A stretch of DNA of 35,494 nt from DATLBA01 sp035527275. Its GTDB lineage: Bacteria; Planctomycetota; Phycisphaerae; FEN-1346. Position 1 is the first letter of the stretch, and every line of letters begins with the position of its first letter. The notes beneath the pieces are model-generated. The model was given only the letters and a program-made list of their open reading frames with translations. It was not told the origin of the DNA and made no database searches. Positions 1-7,112 of this stretch are shown piece by piece. A program made the translations under genes and the position numbers. The stretch lies in assembly GCA_035527275.1 (NCBI GenBank), contig DATLBA010000045.1, positions 1 to 35,494 on the forward strand, read 5' to 3'.

Positions 1-1283
1 ACGGGTCCGGCGATGACGGGCAGGCGGGTGGCGTCGGCGGTCATCCGGCAGAGCAATTTGTTTTGTGCCCCGCCGCCGACGACGTGAATGCGGCGGATGT
101 CGCGGTTGCAAACTCGCCGGAGTTCCTCCAGAACGGTCCGGTATTCGAGCGCGAGACTCTCCAGCGCGCAGCGGATGAACTCGCCCGGAGACCGGGGCTC
201 CGGCTGGCGCGTCTCCCGGCAAAACGCGCCAATTGCCTCCGGCATGGAAGGCGGGTTGAGAAAACGCATGTCATCGGTGTCGACCAGACACGCAAACGGC
301 GGCGCTTTTTCGGCCATGCTCATCAGTTCCGCATAGTCATAAGGCCTGTCGAACCCTGCGCGGCAGCGTTGAACCAGCCAGAGGCCCATGATGTTCTTCA
401 GGAATCGGTACGTCCCCTCCACGCCGCCCTCGTTCGTGAAGTTGCACTGCCGCGCTTGGTCGCTGCATATCGGCGCCGGGTTTTCCAGGCCCATAAGGGA
501 CCACGTGCCGGAACTGATGTAGGCCCAGTCGTCGCCCTCGGCCGGCACGGCGGCGACGGCGGACGCCGTATCGTGCGTCGCCGGCGCAAGCACCGTAAGC
601 GGTGGGAGTCCCGTCGCCTCCTGTATCTCCGTCGTCAGGCGGCCGAGAACCGTACCGGGCGGGACGACCTCCTGAAAAAGTGACGGGCGGATGCCCGCCG
701 CCTCCAGCAGTTCCCGGTCCCAGTCGTTGCGGTGGACGTTAAGGAGTTGGGAGGTCGTCGCGTCGGTAAACTCGGTCCGCTTCTCGCCCGCCAGGAAGTA
801 ATGGAATAGGTCGGGAATGAAAAGCAGGTCCGAGGCGGCGGAGAGCAGCGGCGAATTTTCCGCCACCATCGCAAACAGTTGGTACAGGGTGTTAATCTGC
901 ATGAATTGGATACCGGTCTTTTGATAAATCGTCTCGCGGGGCACACGTTCAAACACCCGCTCCATCATCCCGTCGGTGCGCGCATCACGGTAGGCGACCG
1001 GCATCCCCAGAACCGACCCGTCTTCGGCCAACAGGGCGAAATCGACTCCCCACGAGTCAACGCCGACGCTTTCGGCCTTTCCGCAAGTCTCCGACGCCGA
1101 TCGAAACGCCTGGACGAGTTCCTCCAGCATGCGGAAGACGTTCCAGTGGAGCCGCCCGTGCAGGCGCACCATGCCGGTCCGAAAACGCGCCAACTCCTCC
1201 AGCCGCAACCGCCCGGAACCGAGCGATCCCAGCACGACGCGTCCGCTCTCTGCACCCAGATCAACGGCAAGAAAACGATGCAT
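1..1283 (-). CDS. rhaB: Rhamnulokinase, 3'-truncated by the window edge
   Basis: The minus strand reads open from ATG at 1283 to the window edge, giving 427 codons. It is a FGGY-family sugar kinase that would phosphorylate L-rhamnulose to rhamnulose-1-phosphate in cytosolic rhamnose breakdown. Seen in the translation: the N-terminal phosphate-binding segment VDLGAESGR (residues 7-15), GVDSWGVDFALL, the HDTASAVAAVP segment, YISSGTWSLMG, and the C-terminal VVGGGAQNKLL typical of RhaB. Family members are about 480-490 aa, so roughly the last 55-60 residues lie outside the window. The start is the first ATG, preceded by GGGAAA. The gene lies directly downstream of an interrupted tRNA-Pro on the same strand, 34 bases after its encoded CCA. 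No other rhamnose gene is in the window. Xylulokinase or another FGGY kinase is less likely because these motifs are rhamnulokinase-like. Confidence 0.9.
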   Translation of the reverse strand, partial: MHRFLAVDLGAESGRVVLGSLGSGRLRLEELARFRTGMVRLHGRLHWNVFRMLEELVQAFRSASETCGKAESVGVDSWGVDFALLAEDGSVLGMPVAYRDARTDGMMERVFERVPRETIYQKTGIQFMQINTLYQLFAMVAENSPLLSAASDLLFIPDLFHYFLAGEKRTEFTDATTSQLLNVHRNDWDRELLEAAGIRPSLFQEVVPPGTVLGRLTTEIQEATGLPPLTVLAPATHDTASAVAAVPAEGDDWAYISSGTWSLMGLENPAPICSDQARQCNFTNEGGVEGTYRFLKNIMGLWLVQRCRAGFDRPYDYAELMSMAEKAPPFACLVDTDDMRFLNPPSMPEAIGAFCRETRQPEPRSPGEFIRCALESLALEYRTVLEELRRVCNRDIRRIHVVGGGAQNKLLCRMTADATRLPVIAGP

Positions 1284-1317
1284 GTCGGTTTCCCGTTAGC
1301 CAGCGGCGGCCAAAACA

Positions 1318-1433
1318 TGGTCGGGGTGGCGGGGCCGCCTCCGGCGGCTAAAATTTGAACCTTGCCCGCCTCTGGCGGGCCGCGACTTCGTGCTCCCAAA
1401 GCACGCGCGCTAGCCAGACTGCGCCACACCCCG
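1318..1433 (-). pseudogene. tRNA-Pro(TGG) with T-arm split by two GC-rich hairpins
   Basis: The minus strand carries a complete acceptor stem (CGGGGTG with CACCCCG), discriminator A, an encoded CCA, D-arm, and an anticodon arm CGTGC-TTTGGGA-GCACG with anticodon TGG. All match the intact tRNA-Pro at 1938-2015. The T-arm is expanded from 17 to 55 nt: one hairpin (GCCCGCC, 3-nt loop, GGCGGGC at 1364-1380) sits before the T-loop-like GTTCAAAT, and another (GCCGCC, 3-nt loop, GGCGGC at 1334-1348) sits after it. It differs from the intact copy by a compensated G-C to C-G swap in the anticodon stem, so its ancestor was probably a functional isodecoder. As it stands it cannot form a normal T-arm unless the hairpins are tolerated or removed, so I call it a pseudogene. 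Confidence 0.75.
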
Positions 1434-1449
1434 ATGCTGGACGCGAGGG

Positions 1450-1737
1450 CTATGCCCTGGTGTCGGAAGCGGGCTGCTGCTCCGCACCCTGCCGACGGGA
1501 GGCGAAGGACTCCTTCAACCATGCTCGACCCGTTCCCGATTTTAGGAACCTCTCTCGAACCCGCGCCGACTTATGGTCCGGGTAGGCTTCTTTATAAACC
1601 AGTTCAAACGGTCCTTTCCCGGCGTCCGCGGTTGTGCGTCCCTGATTATGCTCCGGAATCCGCTTCCGCAACCGCCGACTGATGCCGATGTAGTGGCGAC
1701 CATCTTTACCCCGCAGCACATATACCCAACAGACCAT
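1450..1737 (-). CDS. Single-domain GIY-YIG nuclease-superfamily protein
   Basis: 95-aa protein of the short, COG2827-like GIY-YIG type. The nuclease core is visible: WVYVLRGKDGRHYIGIS (residues 4-20, carrying the YVL and YIG strands), an EHNQGRTT segment around residues 29-36, and the typical ending ERFLKSGTGRAWLKE, where the Glu and Lys helix is conserved in the family. Such domains nick DNA with a metal ion, but the cellular role of the short stand-alone versions is unknown. The start ATG gives the standard N-terminus. The gene ends 16 bases before the interrupted tRNA-Pro (1318-1433) and begins 28 bases after a tRNA-like relic (1766-1882), both on the same strand. It is thus bracketed by related tRNA-derived blocks, which suggests that it moves with them. 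The last 20 residues after WLKE are not conserved-looking. Confidence 0.82.
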   Translation of the reverse strand: MVCWVYVLRGKDGRHYIGISRRLRKRIPEHNQGRTTADAGKGPFELVYKEAYPDHKSARVRERFLKSGTGRAWLKESFASRRQGAEQQPASDTRA

Positions 1738-1765
1738 AACAGATCAGCCTCCGGCCTACACGCCG

Positions 1766-1882
1766 TCAGGGTGGTGGGGCCGCCTCCGGCGGCTGAAATT
1801 CGAACTTTACCCGCCGGTTGTTGGGCGGGCTTGCCCGCCTCCGGCGGGCCGCGACTTGTCGCCGCGGCGACCGCGCTAGCCA
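1766..1882 (-). repeat. Truncated tRNA-like relic with three GC hairpins
   Basis: The minus strand keeps part of a D-arm (TGGCTAGCGC), a collapsed anticodon arm (GTCGCC/GGCGAC), a T-loop-like GTTCGAAT and a 3' acceptor half CACCCTGA. The 5' acceptor is missing. It shares a block of about 60 nt with the interrupted tRNA-Pro at 1318-1433, including hairpins GCCGCC-TCC-GGCGGC (1779-1793) and GCCCGCC-TCC-GGCGGGC (1833-1849) in the same places relative to the T-loop. An extra hairpin CCCGCC/GGCGGG (1810-1829) is present only here. It lies on the other side of the GIY-YIG gene in the same orientation, so the two blocks form imperfect direct repeats. Confidence 0.7.
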
Positions 1883-1915
1883 CGGCTCTCCAGAAGCAAC
1901 CGTAGTTCCTCGCTA

Positions 1916-1940
1916 CCATTTCCGCCGGCGGCGGAAATGG
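1916..1940. repeat. Palindrome abutting the tRNA-Pro 3' end
   Basis: A 25-nt inverted repeat with 11-nt arms CCATTTCCGCC and GGCGGAAATGG and a 3-nt spacer. One arm starts with the encoded CCA of the intact tRNA-Pro, so the hairpin begins exactly at the mature tRNA 3' end. It could act as a processing or termination structure, although no T-tract follows, or mark a junction of the tRNA-associated element. Confidence 0.7.
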
Positions 1941-2015
1941 TCGGGGTGGCGGGATTCGAACCCGCGACCTCGTGGTCCCAAACCACGCGCGCTAGCCAGA
2001 CTGCGCCACACCCCG
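1938..2015 (-). tRNA. tRNA-Pro, anticodon TGG
   Basis: A complete cloverleaf can be drawn on the minus strand: acceptor CGGGGTG/CACCCCG, D-arm GCGC...GCGC, anticodon arm CGTGG-TTTGGGA-CCACG (anticodon TGG, reading CCN proline codons), 5-nt variable loop, T-arm GCGGG-TTCGAAT-CCCGC, discriminator A, and an encoded CCA at 1938-1940. All stems pair perfectly. A good promoter lies just upstream (2029-2057). This is the intact copy from which the altered neighbours at 1318-1433 and 1766-1882 can be recognised. Confidence 0.97.
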
Positions 2016-2028
2016 AACCAACAGCCTG

Positions 2029-2057
2029 CTTATAGGCGCCCGACCCGTCATTTGCAA
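2029..2057 (-). promoter_or_regulatory. Promoter for tRNA-Pro
   Basis: On the minus strand, -35 TTGCAA (2052-2057), a 17-nt spacer and -10 TATAAG (2029-2034). The predicted start falls 5-10 bases before the tRNA 5' end. Confidence 0.65.
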
Positions 2058-2119
2058 GGGGCAATTGGCGCGAGGAACTTCCCCACGGCGGCGGGTCAAT
2101 TCAGAGGTCCCTTTTGTGA

Positions 2120-2153
2120 TTGACCTTCGCCCGTGGAGCGCCTAATATATTAG
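2120..2153 (+). promoter_or_regulatory. arsR-operon promoter with overlapping palindromic operator
   Basis: -35 TTGACC (2120-2125), a 17-nt spacer and -10 TAATAT (2143-2148). A perfect 12-nt palindrome CTAATATATTAG (2142-2153) covers the -10 box 13 bases before the ArsR start codon. Binding of the dimeric ArsR here would block polymerase, so autorepression of the downstream operon is the natural reading. Confidence 0.65.
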
Positions 2154-2166
2154 CGGTGACTAAAAT

Positions 2167-2532
2167 ATGAGTTTTAAAACGGACGAATTGGCACGGTTGT
2201 TAAAGATCCTCTCGGTCGGGACGCGGGTGAGGATCGTGCGGTTTCTCAAGGGCCACAGTCTCTGCGTCAACGCTCTGGCTTCGCAACTCGACGTGACGCA
2301 GGGGGCGGTGTCGCAACACCTTCGGGTGATGCGGGACGCCGGGCTTGTGAGCGGCGAGAAGCGCGGCCACTACGTGCACTACCGCCTTAACGAGGAGACC
2401 CTCGCCGCCTGGCGAGAGCAGATAGACCGATTGCTGGACCCGACGGTCGGGGACTGCACAGAGAAGAAAGGAGCCCGAAGATGTGTAGCGGCAACGAGAA
2501 GAAGGAAGGCTGCCGGAAACCGGAGAACCTGA
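2167..2532 (+). CDS. ArsR-family winged-helix repressor
   Basis: 121-aa DNA-binding regulator. The winged helix runs over residues 8-80, with recognition helix VTQGAVSQHLRVMRDAGLV and wing GEKRGHYVHYRL. In the metal-sensing helix 3, where classical ArsR has two cysteines (ELCVCDL), this protein has SLCVNAL: Cys33 is kept and the second Cys is Asn35. Two more cysteines lie in the C-terminal tail. Sensing, if any, must therefore use a different ligand set or another signal. The gene follows a promoter covered by a 12-nt palindrome, consistent with autoregulation. Its 3' end overlaps the next, out-of-frame small gene by 52 bases, so the basic C-terminal tail (after about residue 98) is constrained by two reading frames. 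The family assignment is firm; the inducer is unknown. Confidence 0.9.
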   Translation: MSFKTDELARLLKILSVGTRVRIVRFLKGHSLCVNALASQLDVTQGAVSQHLRVMRDAGLVSGEKRGHYVHYRLNEETLAAWREQIDRLLDPTVGDCTEKKGARRCVAATRRRKAAGNRRT

Positions 2533-2627
2533 AGGGCAAGCCCGAGGACTGCTCGCCGGAGCAGATTCGCGAGTGCCACGGCGACGTCAAGGAGCATCCG
2601 TGCGTGAAGCCGACCGAGAAAAAATAG
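2481..2627 (+). CDS. 48-aa cysteine-containing small protein
   Basis: A short reading frame with a strong ribosome binding site (AAAGGAG, 9 bases before ATG) that overlaps the end of arsR. The product is hydrophilic and Lys/Glu-rich, with cysteines at residues 2, 12, 24, 31 and 38 and His at 32 and 37, including the segment SPEQIRECHGDVKEHPC. Five cysteines plus histidines in 48 residues suggest metal(loid) or redox binding, but no fold can be named. From memory, similar small proteins with a C...PEQI..CHG...HPC pattern accompany ArsR-type regulators in other anaerobes; I could not verify this. The position between an ArsR regulator and a methyltransferase/ABC export unit supports a role in the same response. 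Confidence 0.75.
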   Translation: MCSGNEKKEGCRKPENLKGKPEDCSPEQIRECHGDVKEHPCVKPTEKK

Positions 2628-3252
2628 CCACGAAGGGAGGTGCCCTCTCGCAAAGGCCGCGAGAATTGCCCGACTGGTTTAGGCCCGTCGCCGAAGACGT
2701 TCTCGGGTACTGTAGGCCGGAATACGGTCTATGGGTCGATCTGGGTTGCGGGAGCGGGGGCTTGGGGTTCGCTTTGGCAGAGGCGTCACAGAGCACCGTC
2801 GTATTGATCGACCCGAACGCCGACGCCCTGAACAAAGCTGTCCAAAAGGCGAGGGTGTCCGGCTTGGCGGGCCGGGTGATACCCATCGTTGGTCACGCCG
2901 AAAGCAATCCGCTGCCGGATGCCTCCGTGGACCTGGTGGTGAGCCGTGGCTCGATCTTCTTTTGGCGCGACCCGCCCAAGGGTCTCCGCGAGGTCTATCG
3001 TATCCTGCGCCCGGACTGCCGGGCCCTGATTGGTGGAGGGTTCGGCAGTTCGTATCCTGCTTGGGCTTACAAGGAGTTCTTTAAGCGCCGCTACGAGGAC
3101 CTGAGGGCTCAGGGCGAGGAGGCCGTGCGGAAGTGGGAGGAACCCCGGCGCATTGAATGGCTGGTTGCGCAGGCCGCCCTTGCAGGGATCGAGAAGACTC
3201 TGGTCAAGTCGGTCCCTCCCGGACGCTGGCTGCTCTTTGAGAAAGGGCGGAC

Positions 3253-3256
<4 letters not shown>
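2573..3256 (+). CDS. Class I SAM-dependent methyltransferase
   Basis: Up to 227 aa with a Rossmann-type methyltransferase core. Motif I is VDLGCGSGG (Asp56 to Gly63), motif II ends in the acidic strand VVLIDPN, motif III-like VGHAESNPLPDASVDLVVSRGSIFF follows, and then REVYRILRPDCRALIGGG, as in UbiE/ArsM-type small-molecule methyltransferases. The substrate is not evident; the ArsR context suggests a metal(loid) or a small toxic compound. The start is uncertain. ATG 2573 lies inside the preceding small gene, and a later TTG at 2666 just before the conserved PDWF segment is possible; a GGGAGG at 2635-2640 lies 25 bases before it. Its stop overlaps the GTG start of the ABC ATPase (GTGA), so the two are translationally coupled. 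It lacks the cysteine set expected of a canonical ArsM arsenite methyltransferase. Confidence 0.82.
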
Positions 3257-4199
<943 letters not shown>

Positions 4200-4203
<4 letters not shown>

Positions 4204-4970
4204 CCGCTTACACCGAGACGGCCCAAACGTGGCGGCGACAGGCTCACGGGGCCCTGGTCATCTTCAAAAAGAATGCCCTGCTCTACTATCTGAAACCCCC
4301 CGTGCTGATCTTCGGGGTCCTGTTTCCGGTATTCTTCTTCCTGGCCTTCAAGATGGGTCGGCCCATCCCGGCCGAGAACGTGGTCCCCGGTATGGTGGCG
4401 ATGGCGCTGTGGTTTACGGCCAGCGCTGTGGGCCCGCTCGTGACGCCCTGGGAGAGGCGGGCGAAGACCTACGAGCGGCTGATTGCCACGCCCGTTTCCT
4501 TGCAGGCCATCCTGGCCGGGGACGTGATCAGCGGATTCATTTTCGGCACGTGTCTTTCCGTGGTTCCGATAGTCCTTGGGCTGGTTCTCACCAACGCCTC
4601 CATTGTCAGCTTGGCTCAGCTGGCAGGCGGGATCGTGCTGGGCGCGCTGAGTTTCGCAGCCCTCGGGGTGCTTCTGGCCGCCCCGCCGGCGAGCAGCCCG
4701 TCGAACATCATGCTGCTGTCGAACCTGGTACGGTTGCCCTTGCTGTTCGTCAGCGGTATTTTCCTACCCATCGCCGAGATGCCCGCCTGGGCCCGGTGGG
4801 CGGCCCTCGTCTCGCCCTTGTCCTACGCCGGCGACCTGATCCGGGGTGCCTTCGGGCAGCCGACGTACTTCCCCGGGTGGCTGAGCCCCGCCGTTCTGGT
4901 CGGCTTCACGGCGGTGCTCATGGGGGGCGCGTACCGGTTTCATCGGCGGTGGCGGGCAAAGGGGCTGTGA
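4200..4970 (+). CDS. ABC-2 type transporter permease
   Basis: 256-aa integral membrane protein of the ABC-2 family (DrrB/NodJ-like). After an amphipathic N-terminus, about six hydrophobic segments follow: LIFGVLFPVFFFLAF, a segment around MVAMALWFTASAVG, SGFIFGTCLSVVPIVLGLVL, GGIVLGALSFAALGVLLA, the LPLLFVSGIFLPI block, and a C-terminal LVGFTAVLMGG. The pattern LFVSGIFLPIAEMPAWARWAALVSPLSYAGDLIRG is the conserved ABC-2 signature region. ATGA overlap with the ATPase gene fixes the start and shows the two form one exporter. This is the last gene of the arsR operon. The 160-base gap after it shows no convincing terminator. Confidence 0.9.
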
Positions 4971-5130
4971 GGCTCCGCCAAGCGAAGCCGAGCCGGGCCC
5001 AACCCCCCGCGGCATCGTCAGCCAACCCGGGTGCCGAGAGCGCGCCACCAAAGTTACACACCTACCCTGACAGCACCAGACAGTTGGCAAGGCTTGACCG
5101 GGACCGGCCGAGCCGATAGGTTGGGCCGCC

Positions 5131-6918
5131 ATGCAAACCCCGAACGGAGAACTCGCCCGGACTGTCTCGCGCGACCTGTTGCCCTTCGTCGAGCGTCCCG
5201 GCCAGTACATCGGCGGTGAGGTGGGATCGGTTCGCAAAAAGTGGGACGCCGCGGCCGTCCGGTTCTGCCTCGCGTTTCCCGACACCTACGCCATCGGCAT
5301 GAGCCATCTCGGCTCCGCCATTATTTACCACCTCTTGAACGCCCGCGACGATACGCTGTGCGAGCGGACTTTTGCCCCGTGGGTGGACGCCCAGCGGCGG
5401 ATGCGCGAGGCGGGCATCCCGCTGTTTTCCTGGGAATCCAGGCGGCCCGTGCGCCAGTTCGACATCGTCGGCTTCTCCCTCCAGTATGAGATGCTTTACA
5501 CAAACGTCCTTTCGATGCTGGACCTGGCGGGCATCCCCGTCCTGGCCTCCGAGCGGTCGGAGGACGATCCGCTGATCCTCGGCGGCGGGCCGGGGGTGAA
5601 TAACCCCGAGCCGATGGCGGCTTTTCTCGACCTCGCGTTTATCGGCGACGCCGAGGAAACCCTTCCCCGCCTCACCGAGCGATTGGCTCGCCTGAAGGCG
5701 GGCGGCGCGAATCGCTCGGACCGAATTCTCACTCTGGCCCGCGAGTTCGAGTGCCTGTATGCCCCCGGCTTCATCGAGCCGACGTGGAACGCGGACGGCA
5801 CGCTTGCCGCGCTTGAGACGAAGGTATCCGGCCTGCCCGAGCGCACGGTGGCGGCCCATGTGGGCGATCTGGAAACGGCCTTCTTCCCGACCACGCCGAT
5901 TGTGCCGAACACCGAGGTGGTTCACGATCGCATTACGATTGAAATCATGCGCGGCTGTCCGCGGACATGCCGCTTCTGCGAGTCGGGCCGAACGAAGGGA
6001 CCTGCGCGCTACCGCAGCCCGGAGCGTATCCTGGCCCTTGCCCTCGCCTGCTACGCCAACACCGGCCAGGAAGAGATTTCGCTGACGAGCCTCTCGCCGA
6101 GCGACCATCCGCGGCTCAAGGCGATTCTGACCACCCTGGACGCCGAGTTTGCGCCGAAGGGCGTGAGCCTCAGTCTGCCGAGCCTCCGGACGAACGACCA
6201 GTTGGAAGTTGTGCCGCGCCTCCTCGGCAGCGTCCGAAAAAGCGGCCTGACGATGGTGCCCGAGGCCGCCCTGCCCCGCCTTCGCCACATCATCGGAAAA
6301 CCCCTTGAGGACGAGCACCTGTTTGCGGGCGCGCGGCAGGCGTGGGCGCGCGGCTGGAACATCATCAAACTTTACTTCATGATCGGCCTGCCGGGGGAAA
6401 CGGACGAGGACATTTCGGCCATCGCGCGCCTGGCCCGCCGCATCAGCGACCTGAGGCGCGAATCGAAGAACGGCCCCGGCCGCGTCAACCTCGCCGTCTC
6501 CAACTTTGTCCCGAAACCTCACACGCCGTTCCAGTTTGTGCCGATGGCCTCGGCCGATTACCTCCTGGGCGCCCGCCGGATGCTTTACGAAGCCTGCCCT
6601 GAGCGGCGGCTTAATCTGCGCATCCACCGCGTGGACCGAAGTATCCTGGAGGGGGTCCTCGCCCGAGGCGACCGTCGCGTCGGCCTCGCCGTCTATGAGG
6701 CGTGGCGGGCCGGCGCACAGTTCGACGCCTGGGACGAAACCCTGAACGTGGACGCCTGGCAGACCGGATTCAAGGCCGCCGGCGTGGAGCCGGGCTTCTA
6801 CGCCCACCGGGCGCGCGGAGAAACGGAGGTCCTGCCGTGGGACCGCGTGGACGTGGGCAGCCCCCGCGACATCCTCTGGGACGAATACCAGAAGGCCCTC
6901 GCCGACGCCGCCGGCTAG
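5131..6918 (+). CDS. B12-binding/radical SAM protein, TIGR03960-like
   Basis: 595-aa protein with an N-terminal cobalamin-binding-like Rossmann region (residues about 20-190, e.g. VGFSLQYEMLYTNVLSML and LILGGGPGVNNPEP) followed by a radical SAM core. The 4Fe-4S cluster motif is C276-x3-C280-x2-C283 in MRGCPRTCRFC. Further core features are EEISLTSLSPSDHPRL, LTMVPEAALPRLR and IKLYFMIGLPGETDED. This matches the widespread family whose members are often fused or adjacent to a DUF2344 (TIGR03936) protein and linked to tRNA or ribosome modification; the exact reaction is unknown. No DUF2344 partner is seen here. The ATG has only a weak ribosome site. Its downstream neighbour is mnmE, another tRNA-modification gene, separated by an inverted repeat. 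Confidence 0.87.
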   Translation: MQTPNGELARTVSRDLLPFVERPGQYIGGEVGSVRKKWDAAAVRFCLAFPDTYAIGMSHLGSAIIYHLLNARDDTLCERTFAPWVDAQRRMREAGIPLFSWESRRPVRQFDIVGFSLQYEMLYTNVLSMLDLAGIPVLASERSEDDPLILGGGPGVNNPEPMAAFLDLAFIGDAEETLPRLTERLARLKAGGANRSDRILTLAREFECLYAPGFIEPTWNADGTLAALETKVSGLPERTVAAHVGDLETAFFPTTPIVPNTEVVHDRITIEIMRGCPRTCRFCESGRTKGPARYRSPERILALALACYANTGQEEISLTSLSPSDHPRLKAILTTLDAEFAPKGVSLSLPSLRTNDQLEVVPRLLGSVRKSGLTMVPEAALPRLRHIIGKPLEDEHLFAGARQAWARGWNIIKLYFMIGLPGETDEDISAIARLARRISDLRRESKNGPGRVNLAVSNFVPKPHTPFQFVPMASADYLLGARRMLYEACPERRLNLRIHRVDRSILEGVLARGDRRVGLAVYEAWRAGAQFDAWDETLNVDAWQTGFKAAGVEPGFYAHRARGETEVLPWDRVDVGSPRDILWDEYQKALADAAG

Positions 6919-6961
6919 CGCGAGGTGCCGCCGCCTCAGCCGGCGCCGGGAACCCAAGGTA

Positions 6962-7057
6962 CTATGCGGCCCGACAAGAATTCCCTTAAGTTCCGATCCC
7001 GGGTGCGCGGCGGGTGGGGACACCCACCGCGCAAGAAAGTTATGTCGGGCCGCTTAG
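6962..7057. repeat. Nested inverted-repeat element between radical SAM gene and mnmE
   Basis: Outer arms GCGGCCCGACA (6966-6976) and TGTCGGGCCGC (7043-7053) are perfect 11-nt complements, extendable to 15 with one mismatch. Inside lies a second hairpin: TGCGCGG (7004-7010) with CCGCGCA (7027-7033), continued by GGGTG/CACCC around a GGGA loop. The whole 96-nt unit could fold as one cruciform or RNA hairpin. It has no T-tract, so it is not a classic terminator. It looks like a MITE- or REP-like intergenic element. Confidence 0.7.
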
Positions 7058-7112
7058 CAAAGGGGGCAAGCGAGAATTCGGTTGCCGGCTTCTTATCTTT
7101 CACAAGCGCCCT

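Noticed and set aside
965..1522. 185-codon minus-strand frame through the interrupted tRNA and rhaB start
   Set aside because: It reads the hairpin repeats and the rhaB gene in the wrong frame; the rhaB frame and the GIY-YIG frame explain the region.
1876..2064. 62-codon minus-strand frame with VWDHEVAGSNPATPT
   Set aside because: This is a conceptual translation straight through the tRNA-Pro gene, a common annotation artefact.
5062..7023. Long minus-strand open frame (653 codons) opposite the radical SAM gene
   Set aside because: It is a shadow created by high third-position GC; the translation is Arg/Gly/Ala-rich with no domain, while the plus strand carries a complete conserved protein.
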